From Streptomyces omiyaensis (lineage in GTDB: Bacteria; Actinomycetota; Actinomycetes; Streptomycetales; Streptomycetaceae): DNA of 64,000 nucleotides. The translations under genes were made by a program, and so were the position numbers. How positions within the stretch are numbered: position 1 is the first letter of the stretch; each line of letters opens with the position of its first letter. Where the stretch lies: positions 50,234 through 114,233 of the forward strand of contig NZ_BMVV01000026.1 in the NCBI RefSeq assembly GCF_014650895.1. The letters are read 5' to 3'. This document shows, piece by piece, positions 34,655 through 44,686 of this stretch. The notes below the pieces were generated by a model that did not search any database, was not told the origin of the DNA, and saw nothing but the letters and a program-made list of their open reading frames with translations.

Positions 34655-34657
34655 GAT

Positions 34658-37600
34658 CTAGGACCGCCCTTCTGCGAGAGGTGTCTCGTGGGTGAGGAAG
34701 GCGAAGACGGCGGGCTCCAGGGCGTCGCGCAGCGCGGTGACGAAGGTCGCGATCCGCAGGTCCCCGGCGGCGAACACCACCCAGGCGTCCTTGCGGCGCG
34801 GCAGCACCGTCAGCGGGGCGCCCGCCATGATGCCGGCCTTGCGCAGGCACTCCACGGCTCCCCACACGCGGGTGGCCGCGGTGTCGGGCGCCTCGCCGGT
34901 CTCCTTGGCGACCAGTTCGGCGACCGGCGCGTGGTCCCCGAGGAGCCCGCGCCACTCGTGCGCCGAGCGCATGCTGACCGCCTCGATGTCGCAGGCGACC
35001 TCGGTGTCGGAGACGGCGCTGAGGGTGACCCCCAGACCGTGCGCCGCCGACATCGACATGTGCCGTCCGGGCTCCAGCTCGGGCCGTCCGTCCGGACGGT
35101 GCCGGACCGCGACCGGGCTGCCGAGGGCCCGCGCGGCGGCGTCGGCGGTGAAGCCGCGCCGCTGGGCGACGGAACCCGCCGGCGCGTCCCCGTGCGGCTC
35201 GACGGCGACCGCGACGCGGCTGCCGACGACGTCCTCGAGGGAGCGCTCCAGGTACGGGCCGAGCAGCGGCGCGACCCACGGGCCCGACCCGTCGCTCTTG
35301 CGCACCGCGTGCAGGGTCAGTCCCTCCCAGCGTTCGACGACGGTGCCGCCGGCGTCGCGCACGGCGATGTCGTACACATAGGTGTCGCCGTCCCGGCTGC
35401 GCTCGACCGCGGTGTAGCGCAGCTGGTCGGGGACGTGCGAGCCGGCGCCGAGGGTGTGGATCCGCTCCACGCCCGAGGGCAGCAGCGTGGCGTCCGGGAC
35501 GCACACCTGGTTGCCGTGCATGAGCGCGTCGCGCATGCCCGGGTCGGCGAGCAGCAGTTCGCCCGGAAGGAAGCCGGCGAACCAGCCCTCGGGCTGCCGC
35601 TGGACGGCGACCTCGGCGTCCACGTGCCGCGCGGCGGCCCGGTGGAAGCGGCGCAGCCGCTGGAAGCGGGCGCCCTGGAACAGCACTCCGCCGTACAGGT
35701 CGACGGCCGGGTCCAGCGGGACGACCGGGGTGTCGTCGGGCACCTGGAGCGGCGGGCCGTCCGGCGCCGGGGTCCCGCCGAAGATCAGCCGGGCCCGGAA
35801 GTGCTCGGCGACGAAGCCGGTGTCCTCGGCGTGGATGGCCACGTCGACGGTGTCGGTGTCGGTGACGGTCGCCGCGATCCGGATCCGGGTGCTGCCGTTG
35901 GGCGGCACCACGATCGGGCGCAGGAACTTGGCGCCCTCGATGACCGGGGCGGTGCCGGTGCGGCCGGTGACGGCGGACGCGACCTGGGTCATCGCCTCCA
36001 TGCCGATGACGGCGGGCAGCAGCAGGTTGCCGTCGAGCAGGTGGTCGGCCAGGTACGGGTCGGTGCCCGCGTTCAGCTCGACCTCGGTGACCAGTTCGAC
36101 GCCGTGGTAGCGCACCAGCGGGTCGCCGGTGAAGCGCAGCATCGGCAGCGCGGGCAGGTCGCGCCGGACGGTGTCGATGCCCTCGGTACGGCCGCTGATG
36201 ACCGTGACGACGGGGGCGTCCGGGTCCTCGATCAGCCGCAGCAGGATCGCCACGCCCTGGTCCGGGGAGACCGGCACGATGCCCTCGCGGGAGAGGGACT
36301 CGACGACGGAGAGCTTCTCGCCCATGCCGACGCCGGACCACACCGACCACTCCATGCAGCGGGCGCGGAGGTTCGGGTGGGTGCGGGCCACGTCCTCGGT
36401 GAGGTCGGCCAGCCACTCGTTGGCGGTGGCGTAGTGCGCCTCGCCGCGCAGGCCGGCCCGGCCGATGATGCTGCCGAAGCTGACGAGCAGCTTGAGCCGC
36501 TCGGGGCCGACCGCGTCCAGGACCGTGCGGAGTCCGTCGACCTTGGGCCCGAAGGTGCGGTCGAAGTCCTGGGCGGTGAGACCGGTCAGCGCGCCCGGCT
36601 GGTTGAGCCCGGCGCCGTGCAGCAGGCCGGTGATCGGGCCGAGCGTCTCGGTCAGTTCGGCGACGGCGGCCGTGACCTGCTCGGGGACGGTGACGTCGGC
36701 GCGGGCGTAGTGCACCCGCACGCCGCCGGCGCGCATCCGGTCGAGGTTCTCGGCGAGCTCGGTGTCCTGGGCCGGGTCGGAGCGGCCGAGGACGGCGAGC
36801 GCGGCCCCGGTCTTCTGGGCCACGGCGAGGGCGCACTCGGCGGAGATGCCCTTGCCTCCGCCCGTCACCAGCATCACGTCGGTGTCGTCGAGCGGGACGT
36901 CGGTGCGCTCCGGCCTCACGGGCAGCGCCCGCAGCGTCGGCACCCGGCGCACCCCGGCCCGGTCGTAGTGGACCTCGGCGAACCGGGTGGTCGCCGCCAC
37001 CTCGGCCACGACCCGCTCCACGACGTCCTCGGTCTGCGGGGTGTGGACGACGGTGGTGCGCAGGTGCGGGGCCTCCAGGTGCAGCGTCTTGGCCAGGCCG
37101 GCCGCGCCGCGGCCGTCCTGGACGAGGACGAAGCGGCGGCCCCGGTCCCCGGCGAGCGCGCTCTTGGCGGCGGCCAGGACCTCCTCGACCTCCTTGCGGG
37201 GGCAGCCCGCGGCGAGGACGGCGAGCACTCCGGAGCCGAGTCCGGCGGTGGCGAGCGTCGACCGGAGCCGCTCGGCGTACGGGTGGTCCGCGGAACCGAA
37301 CAGCTCCCAGGAGCCGTCGGTGCCGTCGGTGACGCCGTACGGCCGGGTGACCTCGTCGAGGTCGACGGCGAACGGCCGGGCCCAGGGGGCCGCGCCCGCG
37401 ACGACGGGCGTCTCGGACTCCGGGGCGGCACCGCCGGTGCTGACCAGGGTTTCCAGCGCCTCGGCCAGTTCGGCGAGGTTGGCGGTGGCGAAGTTGGTCG
37501 GCACCTGGGCGGCGGGGATCCCGAGGCGGGACGCCGCCTGGTTGACGATCTGGCCGACGGTGATGGAGCTCATGTGCAGGTCGTCGAGGAGCCGGCTGCC

Positions 37601-40540
37601 CGGGTCGACGAGGTCGGCGGGCAGCTCGGCGCGTTCGGCGACGAGGGCGCGCAGGACGTCGAGCGCGTCGACGCCGTCGGCGGCGCCCTCCCGCGCGGGC
37701 TCCGCCGCGGTGTTCGCGGCCGTGTCGGCGGTGTCCCGGACGGCGGTCCCCGGCGACGCCTTGGCCTTGGCCTTGGCGGTCCGCTCGGCGCGCGGTGCGC
37801 GCTCGGTCTGCGGGAGGTCGCGCGGGGCCTGCTCGCAGGGGTTGGCGAGGAAGGAGAACTCCTGGCCGACCTCCAGGGGCCGGATCAGCCGGTCCTGGAA
37901 GAGCCGCTCCAGGTCGACCGGGGCGCCCGCGACGTAGGCGGCGCCGGCCACCTGCAACAGGCTGCGCAGGGACTCGTCGTCGGTGTTGAGCGCGACGGCC
38001 GGGACGCCGGTGGTGGCACGGGCCAGCGAACTGAGCACCCGGCCGGGGCCGACCTCGACGAACAGGTCGATGCCGCGGGCGGCTTCGCTGACCGCCTGGG
38101 TGAACCGGACCGGGCCGGTGATCTGCTCGGCGAGCAGAGTGGACAGGTCGGTGGCGGAGGTCAGTTCCTCGCCGGTGACGGTGGAGACGACCCGGCCCGC
38201 GACGGTGCCGACCGGGGCGTCCGCCAGCCAGCCGCCGAAGGACGCGGCGGAGGCGGCGACCAGCGGCGAGTGGAAGGCGTGCGAGACGTTGAGGCGGGTG
38301 CAGGGGATCTCGGACCGCTCGGCCCGGCGCTGCACCTCCTCGATCTCGTCGACCGGTCCCGCGACCACCGTCTGCTCGGGTCCGTTGTATCCGGCGACGA
38401 CGACGGAGAGGCCCTCGACGAGCTGCTCGGCCCGCTCGGGCTTCACGCTGAGCGAGGCCATGGTGCCGGAGGAGCTGTGCTCGGCCATCGCCTTGCCGCG
38501 CACCCGCGCCGCCTCGAGGAGGGTGTCCTCGTCGAGGGCGCCCGACCAGTGCAGGGCGGAGAGTTCGCCGAGGCTGTGGCCGACGGCGACGGAGGCCTCC
38601 AGGCGCAGCGCGTCGAGCACCCGCAGGCCCGCGGCCGAGCCGGTGGCGATGCGCGGCTGGGCCACGTCGGTGGCGACCATGTCGCCGGTGGTGGGCAGCG
38701 CGGCCCGGTCGAAGACCTCGGCGGCCTCCGGGAAGCGCCGGCGCAGCGCGCCGCCGCCGGTGCCGTGGCCGGAGCCCTGCCCGGGGAAGAGGAAGCCGAT
38801 CCGGGCGGGGCCGGAGGCGCGGCCGAGGAAGCTGCGGCCGTCGGCGGCGGTGTACGCCGTCTCGCCGGACTCCAGCAGGTCGGCCAGGTGGGTCAGCCGG
38901 CGCTCGGCGTCCTCCGGGGAGGTGACGACGACGGCCGCGCGGTGCGCGAGGCCGCGCAGTTCGCGCTGCAGGGTGGCGGCGAGGTCGGCGACCTGGCCGT
39001 AGGAGACCTGCGCGGCGAAGGCGGCGACCTCCTGGAGCCGGGCGCGCAGCGCCTTGGCCGACTCGCCGTCGACGACGAGCAGTTCGGCGTCCTGGAGGGC
39101 GTGCGCCAGGGTGGCGGAGCGGCGGCTCGGCGCCGTACGGCGCCGTCCGGCGGGCTCGTCGAGGACGACGTGGGTGTTGATGCCGCCGAAGCCCATGGCG
39201 GTGACGCCGGCGCGCCGGGGCGCGTCCTCGGGCCAGGCCTCGGCCTTGCGGAGCGCCTTGAGGTTGGCCTTCTCGTCGCCGAGCAGCTCGTGCGGGTCGG
39301 TGGTGCCGATCGCGGGCGGCAGGGTCTGGTGGTCGACGGCCATGGCCGCCTTGATCAGACCGGCGACGCCGGCGGCGGCCTTGGTGTGGCCGATCATGCC
39401 CTTGATGGACGTGATGGCCGCGAGCGGCGCCTCGGGGTCGGCGGCCCGGCGGGCGCCCATGAGGGCGGTGAGCTCGGTGGCGTCGCCGACGGCGGTGCCG
39501 GTGCCGTGGCCCTCGAAGAGCCGGACGGTCTCGATGCCGAAGCCGGCCTTCTCGTAGGCGCGGCGCAGCGCCAGCTGGTAGCCGCTGACCTCGGGGCGGG
39601 TGATGCCGCCCTGGCCGTCGGAGGAGACGCCCCAGCCCGCGATGGTCGCGTAGATGCGGTGGCCGGCCGCGAGGGCGTCCTCCTCGCGCATCAGCACGAT
39701 CATGCCGCAGCCCTCGCCGGGCCAGAAGCCGTTGGAGCCGCGGTCGTAGAGCTTCATCTCGCCCTTGGCGAGGGCACCGGTCTTGGCGAAGCCGATGATC
39801 TCGAAGGGGTCGATGGACAGGTCCACGCCGCCCGCGACGGCGACGTCGAGGTCGCCGTTGACGAGGGCGGTGCCCGCGGTGGTGACCGAGAGCAGCGAGG
39901 ACGAGCAGGCGCCGTCGACGGTGTAGCCGCCGCCGTTCAGGTCGAAGTGGTTGCAGATCCGTCCGGCGATGGTGTTGGCGAGGCCGCCCGCGAGGGTGTC
40001 CTCGTCGATCGCCGGGAACGGCTCCTTGTACGCGAGTTCGACGTCGTCCAGGAACTCGGCGATGCGCCCGTCGTCCCAGATGTCCTGTTCCTTGAGCGCG
40101 GAGGCCATCACCCGGCGGACGTAGGGCCAGCGCAGCCGCATCACGTTGGCGCGGGAGAACTCGCCGGTGAGGGTGTTGCCGACGATGACGCCGGTGCGCT
40201 CGCGGGGTAGGCCCTCGCCGCCGGCGAACCCGGCGTCGGCGAGCGCGCGGCCCGCGGTGTCCAGGGCCAACCAGTGGGTGAGGTCGGTCGACCGGAAGGT
40301 GCTGCCCGCGATCTTGTGGGCGATCCGGTCGAACTCGTAGCCCTCGATGACCGCGGCGTTGCGGGCGTAGAAGGTGTCGGGGGTGGTCGGGTCGGCGTCC
40401 CAGTAGTCGTCCAGGTTCATCCGGACTTCGGGCAGCCGGCGGAACGCGCGCCGTCCGGCGACGGCGTTGTCCCACAGCTCATGGGGGTTGGTGGCGTCGG
40501 GATAGCGGCATGCCATGCCGACGATGGCGATCCTGGTCAT
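34658..40540 (-). CDS. pksE: Enediyne iterative type I polyketide synthase (PksE)
   Basis: A 1960-aa synthase, about the size of SgcE. It builds the linear polyene precursor by iterative condensation. KS occupies residues 1-430, with catalytic C212 in TVDGACSSSL and histidines in EGHGTGTAVGD and IGHTKAAAG. AT covers about 550-880 (GHSLGEL). The ACP carries the enediyne motif LLDDLHMSSITVG, with Ser991 or Ser992 as the phosphopantetheine site. KR starts near 1220 (VTGGGKGISAECALAVAQ), DH near 1500 (HLLDGNLLLPAVIG). The C-terminal phosphopantetheinyl transferase domain (about 1800-1960) contains CDIEAVSMRS. The ATG at 40540 overlaps the UnbU stop. All key motifs appear intact. Confidence 0.98.
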   Translation of the reverse strand: MTRIAIVGMACRYPDATNPHELWDNAVAGRRAFRRLPEVRMNLDDYWDADPTTPDTFYARNAAVIEGYEFDRIAHKIAGSTFRSTDLTHWLALDTAGRALADAGFAGGEGLPRERTGVIVGNTLTGEFSRANVMRLRWPYVRRVMASALKEQDIWDDGRIAEFLDDVELAYKEPFPAIDEDTLAGGLANTIAGRICNHFDLNGGGYTVDGACSSSLLSVTTAGTALVNGDLDVAVAGGVDLSIDPFEIIGFAKTGALAKGEMKLYDRGSNGFWPGEGCGMIVLMREEDALAAGHRIYATIAGWGVSSDGQGGITRPEVSGYQLALRRAYEKAGFGIETVRLFEGHGTGTAVGDATELTALMGARRAADPEAPLAAITSIKGMIGHTKAAAGVAGLIKAAMAVDHQTLPPAIGTTDPHELLGDEKANLKALRKAEAWPEDAPRRAGVTAMGFGGINTHVVLDEPAGRRRTAPSRRSATLAHALQDAELLVVDGESAKALRARLQEVAAFAAQVSYGQVADLAATLQRELRGLAHRAAVVVTSPEDAERRLTHLADLLESGETAYTAADGRSFLGRASGPARIGFLFPGQGSGHGTGGGALRRRFPEAAEVFDRAALPTTGDMVATDVAQPRIATGSAAGLRVLDALRLEASVAVGHSLGELSALHWSGALDEDTLLEAARVRGKAMAEHSSSGTMASLSVKPERAEQLVEGLSVVVAGYNGPEQTVVAGPVDEIEEVQRRAERSEIPCTRLNVSHAFHSPLVAASAASFGGWLADAPVGTVAGRVVSTVTGEELTSATDLSTLLAEQITGPVRFTQAVSEAARGIDLFVEVGPGRVLSSLARATTGVPAVALNTDDESLRSLLQVAGAAYVAGAPVDLERLFQDRLIRPLEVGQEFSFLANPCEQAPRDLPQTERAPRAERTAKAKAKASPGTAVRDTADTAANTAAEPAREGAADGVDALDVLRALVAERAELPADLVDPGSRLLDDLHMSSITVGQIVNQAASRLGIPAAQVPTNFATANLAELAEALETLVSTGGAAPESETPVVAGAAPWARPFAVDLDEVTRPYGVTDGTDGSWELFGSADHPYAERLRSTLATAGLGSGVLAVLAAGCPRKEVEEVLAAAKSALAGDRGRRFVLVQDGRGAAGLAKTLHLEAPHLRTTVVHTPQTEDVVERVVAEVAATTRFAEVHYDRAGVRRVPTLRALPVRPERTDVPLDDTDVMLVTGGGKGISAECALAVAQKTGAALAVLGRSDPAQDTELAENLDRMRAGGVRVHYARADVTVPEQVTAAVAELTETLGPITGLLHGAGLNQPGALTGLTAQDFDRTFGPKVDGLRTVLDAVGPERLKLLVSFGSIIGRAGLRGEAHYATANEWLADLTEDVARTHPNLRARCMEWSVWSGVGMGEKLSVVESLSREGIVPVSPDQGVAILLRLIEDPDAPVVTVISGRTEGIDTVRRDLPALPMLRFTGDPLVRYHGVELVTEVELNAGTDPYLADHLLDGNLLLPAVIGMEAMTQVASAVTGRTGTAPVIEGAKFLRPIVVPPNGSTRIRIAATVTDTDTVDVAIHAEDTGFVAEHFRARLIFGGTPAPDGPPLQVPDDTPVVPLDPAVDLYGGVLFQGARFQRLRRFHRAAARHVDAEVAVQRQPEGWFAGFLPGELLLADPGMRDALMHGNQVCVPDATLLPSGVERIHTLGAGSHVPDQLRYTAVERSRDGDTYVYDIAVRDAGGTVVERWEGLTLHAVRKSDGSGPWVAPLLGPYLERSLEDVVGSRVAVAVEPHGDAPAGSVAQRRGFTADAAARALGSPVAVRHRPDGRPELEPGRHMSMSAAHGLGVTLSAVSDTEVACDIEAVSMRSAHEWRGLLGDHAPVAELVAKETGEAPDTAATRVWGAVECLRKAGIMAGAPLTVLPRRKDAWVVFAAGDLRIATFVTALRDALEPAVFAFLTHETPLAEGRS

Positions 40541-41688
40541 GCGGTCACCGGTATCTTCTCGGTCTCGGCGTTCGCGGGGGCGGGGCAGGCGCAGGCGCCC
40601 GGGGGGCACGCGCAGCCGGCCTCGTCGGAGGAGTTCGCGGGGGCGGGGCAGGCGCAGGCGCCCGCGGGGCACGCGCAGCCGGCCTCGTCGGAGGCGCTCG
40701 CCCCGGCCCGGGCGGCGTCCGCCTGGGCCTGCGCGGCGGCGTCGGCCTGAGCGACGGCGTGGGTCACGGCGGCGAGCGCGAGGGCCTCCTCGGCGCGCTT
40801 CTTGGACACGACGTCGGCGGTCCACAGGAAGGCACCGCGGATGGCGCAGACGAGGGCGGTGGCGAAGAAGATGCCGTAGGCGATGCTCATCGCGGTGAGC
40901 ACTCCGTACAGGGCGGCCGTGCCGCCGCCGAAGGCGATCTGGCCCCACTTGGACGACGGCGTGGTGCCCGGGTCCGTGATCATGTAGTTGGTGAAGAGGA
41001 CGAACGCCACGCCGGACATCATCGCGAGGCCCGCGGGGATGGAGGTGTCGAACAGCAGGCCGCGGACGATCGCCTGCAGGGCGAATCCGCCGACCCAGGC
41101 GAGGATCAGCCACATGCGCTCGGTCAGCTTGGCGTTGAGCATCGTGCCGAGGGTGATGATGATCGCCGGGACGAGCCAGTCGAAGCCGCCGTCCAGGTAC
41201 TCGGTGAAGTGGTACGGCGGGGCGATCGATGCCCACGGGAAGAGCAGCAGGATGACGGCGATGCCGAAGTTCGACGGGTTCATGAAGTGCCGCAGGCGGC
41301 CCTTGACCGGGGCGCGCAGCACCCACTTGGTGCCGACGGCGACGATGACGCCGAACACCATGACCCAGACGAGGTCGTTGACGTAGGTGAGCATGTTCAC
41401 CGCGAGCGAGGTGATGTGGGCCGGGAGGAGGAACTCCATGAAGCCCTTGACCCCGCCGCCGGCGAAGCGCGGCGCGCGGCCCTCGGCGCGGGCGCCGAGG
41501 ATCTCCAGCGCGATCTCGGTGATGTAGCCGGTCGCCAGGGCGATGAAGGGCCAGGTCCAGGGCTGCTCGAAACCGAGGACGGTGTAGCCGAAGATGTTGA
41601 GGACGGAGATGGAGATCGCGAAGCGGCGGAGCGCGGTCACGACCTTCGGGTTGTGCCGTGGGGCAGCGGCGGTCTTCGTTGCGGACAT
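40537..41688 (-). CDS. unbU: UnbU-like enediyne membrane protein with Cys-rich C-terminal repeats
   Basis: A 383-aa integral membrane protein of the enediyne cassette, with about eight to ten hydrophobic segments and resemblance to NqrB/RnfD-like transport subunits. The ATG at 41688 lies eight bases after AAGGAG; a GTG six bases earlier is the alternative. The last ~75 residues are not membrane-like: an Ala-rich helix is followed by two near-identical 21-residue repeats, each with two CxC motifs (GCACPxGACACP), giving eight cysteines. This tail is extra to the family core as I know it and could bind metal or a redox cofactor. The start of PksE overlaps its stop. Confidence 0.93.
   Translation of the reverse strand: MSATKTAAAPRHNPKVVTALRRFAISISVLNIFGYTVLGFEQPWTWPFIALATGYITEIALEILGARAEGRAPRFAGGGVKGFMEFLLPAHITSLAVNMLTYVNDLVWVMVFGVIVAVGTKWVLRAPVKGRLRHFMNPSNFGIAVILLLFPWASIAPPYHFTEYLDGGFDWLVPAIIITLGTMLNAKLTERMWLILAWVGGFALQAIVRGLLFDTSIPAGLAMMSGVAFVLFTNYMITDPGTTPSSKWGQIAFGGGTAALYGVLTAMSIAYGIFFATALVCAIRGAFLWTADVVSKKRAEEALALAAVTHAVAQADAAAQAQADAARAGASASDEAGCACPAGACACPAPANSSDEAGCACPPGACACPAPANAETEKIPVTA
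40570..40695. repeat. Two tandem 63-bp repeats in the unbU-like gene
   Basis: Units at 40570-40632 and 40633-40695 differ at only two positions. They are in frame (21 codons) and encode the CxC-rich repeats at the UnbU C-terminus. The near identity implies a recent duplication or gene-conversion-maintained repeat. Confidence 0.93.
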
Positions 41689-41690
41689 CG

Positions 41691-43601
41691 TCACTTCTCC
41701 TTGACCTCGGTGCCCAGCTCGAGGCTGTGCCAGCCCGGCGTGAGCTTCAGCTTCTGCTCGTGGATCTGGCCGGCCCGGTCACGCCAGGTGACCATGGCGG
41801 GCACGGGGCCCCGGACGTCCTTGCCCAGACCGAGGTGGACGTCGGTGCTGCGCTTGCCGGAGTGGCCGCCGCCGCCGTCGAGGCGGGTGATGCGCTTGGT
41901 GCCGTCGGGCAGTTCGACGCAGACCTCGGCGCCGACCACGGGAGCGCCGTCCGGGTGGGTGAGCTTCAGGCCGAGGTACGCGCCGGGGTTCTTGGCGGTG
42001 TTGTGCAGGAAGATCGGCTCGCCCCACTGGCGGGCGACCGCCAGGTCGAGCCGGCCGTCGCCGTCGACGTCGCCGGTGGCGAGGCCGCGGGTCGGGATGG
42101 GCTCGCCTATGCCGAGGGCGACGGAGAGGTTGTGGTACTCGCCGGTCTCGCCGTCCTTGGCGAAGAAGCGCATGCGCTGGTTGCCGGCGAGGTCGTCACC
42201 GTGCTTGACGTTCGGCCACCAGACGGGGTTGGCGACGAGGGCGTCGTTGGCGGTGGCCAGCTCCTGGAGCTGCGGCCAGCGGTTGTTCTTGCCCTTGACG
42301 AAGCCGAGCGCCTGGGTGATCTCCAGGTCTCCGTTGTTGTCGAAGTCGCCCGTCTTGACGTCCCAGCCCCAGCCGGACCAGGCCAGCTTCAGGTCGGTCG
42401 AGCGGTCCTTGAACGGCGCCTCGCCCTCCTTGAGCCGGGCCTGGACCTCGGAGCGGGAGTCGGCGGTGTCGATGAACGCGAAGTTCGACTCCTGGATGCC
42501 GAAGGAGGTCGTGATGTTGCTGACGAACATGTCGTACAGGCCGTCGTTGTTCAGGTCGCCGAAGTCGACGCCCATGCCCTTGAAGGAGCTGCGGCCCAGC
42601 TCCTTGGACTTCGGCACGGTGCCGCTGTGCACGGCCTTGACCTCGGAGAACTTGATGTTCCCGGGGGTCGAGGTGTTGTAGAGCAGCGCGGAGGTGCCGA
42701 AGTCGTGGGCGAGGAACAGCTCGGGCAGGTGGTCGCCGTCGAGGTCTGCGGCGGACGCGCCGAGCGACCAGCCCTTGTTCAGGTTCTGCGGGACGGCGGC
42801 GTCGACCTTCTCGTAGCCGTCCTTCGTCCACCGGAAGATGTGGGCCCCGCCGCCGTTCTGGGCGTGCGAGAGCGACGCGTTCATGGTGACGTCGCCGTCC
42901 TTGGACGGGTCGAGGACCGGGCTGTCGGGGAAGTAGTTGCCGATCAGGATGTCGTTGTGGCCGTCGCCGTCGAAGTCGGCGACGGCGGCGGCGTTGGAGT
43001 TCCACAGCGGGCCGGTGTAAGTGGCGCCGGACTTGCCGGGCAGCAGCTCGGTGGGGGTGAAGGAGGCGGCGGTGAGCGGCTTCCCCTTCTCGCCCTTGTT
43101 CACGAAGATGACCGGGGTGCGGCCCCAGTAGTAGACGAGGAGGTCCGTGCGGCCGTCCTCGTTGTAGTCGCCGGGCATGCAGCCCATCGGCGCCATCGTC
43201 TTGCTGGTGCCGAGCGGCGCCGGGTCCAGCGCGAACGGCGCGTACTTGTCCTTGCGGGTCGGCGCGGGGGTGACGACCGCCTGGTCGATCCGCACGTCGT
43301 TCACGCACAGGTCGTTGTCGAGGCCGTCGCCGTCGAGGTCGTTGATGGCGATGCCGGCACCGACCGAGGAGATCCACGCCTCGATGTGCTGGTACGCCTT
43401 GTTGACCTTGCGGACCTCCTGCTTGTCGAATCCCGCGGGCATCGCGATCGACATCGGCTCGAACGCGAAATTCTTCGCCAGCTTGCCGATCTCGGCGGCG
43501 GAGGAATCAGGCAGCCGGACGCCGTAGAACGTGCCCACCATGACGGCGAGAGCGACGATCCCCGGTGAATTCCTGCGGATCCAGTTCTTTGTGACCGTCA
43601 C
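41691..43601 (-). CDS. unbV: UnbV-like enediyne protein (FG-GAP repeats, ASPIC/UnbV domain)
   Basis: A 636-aa protein with an N-terminal membrane/signal segment (IVALAVMVGTFYGV, residues 15-28), then several FG-GAP-type calcium loops (DLDGDGLDND, DYNEDGRTD, DFDGDGHND, DLNNDGLYD, DVDGDGRLD) forming a beta-propeller. The C-terminal ASPIC/UnbV domain includes HPDGAPVVGAEVCVELPDG. It belongs to the five-gene enediyne PKS cassette; the biochemical role is still unknown. GTG start overlaps the DUF1702 stop, and its own stop overlaps the GTG alternative of unbU, so the whole cassette is translationally coupled. Confidence 0.95.
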   Translation of the reverse strand: MTVTKNWIRRNSPGIVALAVMVGTFYGVRLPDSSAAEIGKLAKNFAFEPMSIAMPAGFDKQEVRKVNKAYQHIEAWISSVGAGIAINDLDGDGLDNDLCVNDVRIDQAVVTPAPTRKDKYAPFALDPAPLGTSKTMAPMGCMPGDYNEDGRTDLLVYYWGRTPVIFVNKGEKGKPLTAASFTPTELLPGKSGATYTGPLWNSNAAAVADFDGDGHNDILIGNYFPDSPVLDPSKDGDVTMNASLSHAQNGGGAHIFRWTKDGYEKVDAAVPQNLNKGWSLGASAADLDGDHLPELFLAHDFGTSALLYNTSTPGNIKFSEVKAVHSGTVPKSKELGRSSFKGMGVDFGDLNNDGLYDMFVSNITTSFGIQESNFAFIDTADSRSEVQARLKEGEAPFKDRSTDLKLAWSGWGWDVKTGDFDNNGDLEITQALGFVKGKNNRWPQLQELATANDALVANPVWWPNVKHGDDLAGNQRMRFFAKDGETGEYHNLSVALGIGEPIPTRGLATGDVDGDGRLDLAVARQWGEPIFLHNTAKNPGAYLGLKLTHPDGAPVVGAEVCVELPDGTKRITRLDGGGGHSGKRSTDVHLGLGKDVRGPVPAMVTWRDRAGQIHEQKLKLTPGWHSLELGTEVKEK

Positions 43602-44584
43602 TGGTCGGCACCTTTCGAGATGAGCGAGTCAGAAGCGAGTTCCGCGGCGATGTCGCGCCGCCATTTCTCGTAGGCCGGGGAAGCGCCCCCGACGGTCGCG
43701 GCGGGCCGGGTTTCCCGGCACACCTGCGAGGCCCGTTCGGCGGTCGTGCCGCACACGACACGGGCCGCGAGGTGGGTGTGGTCGATGATCGTGCCCGCCT
43801 TGACGCGGGCCTCGGTGGCGAAGGCCGCTCCCTGGGCGAGCGCCCAGCGGTGCTCGCCGGCGCCCTCCACGAAGCGGGCGAGCTCGTCCTCGGTGACGCC
43901 GCCCGCGTAGGAGCAGGCGAGTCCGGCGCCCGCGTACAGGTCGCTGTGGCGGCGCTCGTCGTAGGACCGGATGAGCTCGGTGACGACGTCGGGGTCGGTG
44001 CCGCCGACGAACCACAGCGCCCGGCCGATTCCCTGGTCGACGGCGTTCGGCGTGTAGTGGTTGTGCCCGCCGTTCCAGCGGAAGGGGTGCTGGATCTCCG
44101 GGGTCCGCACGTACGAGGCGGTCTTGAAGTACGCCTGGTGGAATCCGTATCCGTCGAGCGCGAGCCAGCGCAGCAGCGGGTCGGTGGAGCGGATGTCGGG
44201 CCACAGCGGCTTCGGCAGCCGGGCCATCGCCCAGCCGACGCCGACGTAGATCATGTAGTCGTGGTGGCGTCCCTCGCCGGCCAGCAGACCGGTGAGCCGG
44301 CCACCGTGGCCGGGCAGCGCGTCGTGGACCACCGCGCCCATGCCTGCGCCCTCGTAGGCGAAGCCGCGCATGTCCCGCGGGACGGTCTCCAGCAGTTCCT
44401 CCGCCTCGGCGGGCGAACCGGCCTCCACCGCGTACGCGTAGCCCTGGAGAAAGACCTCACCGATGTACTCCAGCCTGGCCTTTGCCTCCGCGTTCTTCAC
44501 ATGAAAGCCACGGACTTCCATGGTCGTCTCGGAAACAGGTGGCGTGAGCAACCGGCGTCGGAATGCACCAAACACACTGGACAC
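43598..44584 (-). CDS. DUF1702 (UnbL-type) enediyne protein, copy 1
   Basis: A 328-aa DUF1702 protein, the UnbL member of the enediyne cassette. It shares with its neighbour the blocks RGFAYEGAGMGAVVHDALPG, LALDGYGFHQAYF and GIGRALWFVGG. The GTG at 44584 is used; UnbV overlaps its stop. Function is unknown, but such proteins are required for or always accompany PksE. No signal peptide or membrane helix is evident. Confidence 0.93.
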   Translation of the reverse strand: MSSVFGAFRRRLLTPPVSETTMEVRGFHVKNAEAKARLEYIGEVFLQGYAYAVEAGSPAEAEELLETVPRDMRGFAYEGAGMGAVVHDALPGHGGRLTGLLAGEGRHHDYMIYVGVGWAMARLPKPLWPDIRSTDPLLRWLALDGYGFHQAYFKTASYVRTPEIQHPFRWNGGHNHYTPNAVDQGIGRALWFVGGTDPDVVTELIRSYDERRHSDLYAGAGLACSYAGGVTEDELARFVEGAGEHRWALAQGAAFATEARVKAGTIIDHTHLAARVVCGTTAERASQVCRETRPAATVGGASPAYEKWRRDIAAELASDSLISKGADQ

Positions 44585-44686
44585 GGCAGTAGACCGCCCC
44601 TCTCGAATCCCACTCGAATCCCTGGATTTCCCCCAGCGAATCGAATCTAGCCAGCGGGCCCGGAGGGGCGTCTACTTCAGATGTGC

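Noticed and set aside
34625..40210. Open frame of 1861 codons antisense to PksE
   Set aside because: Shadow of the high-GC synthase gene; its translation is Val/Gly/Arg/Asp-rich without domain motifs.
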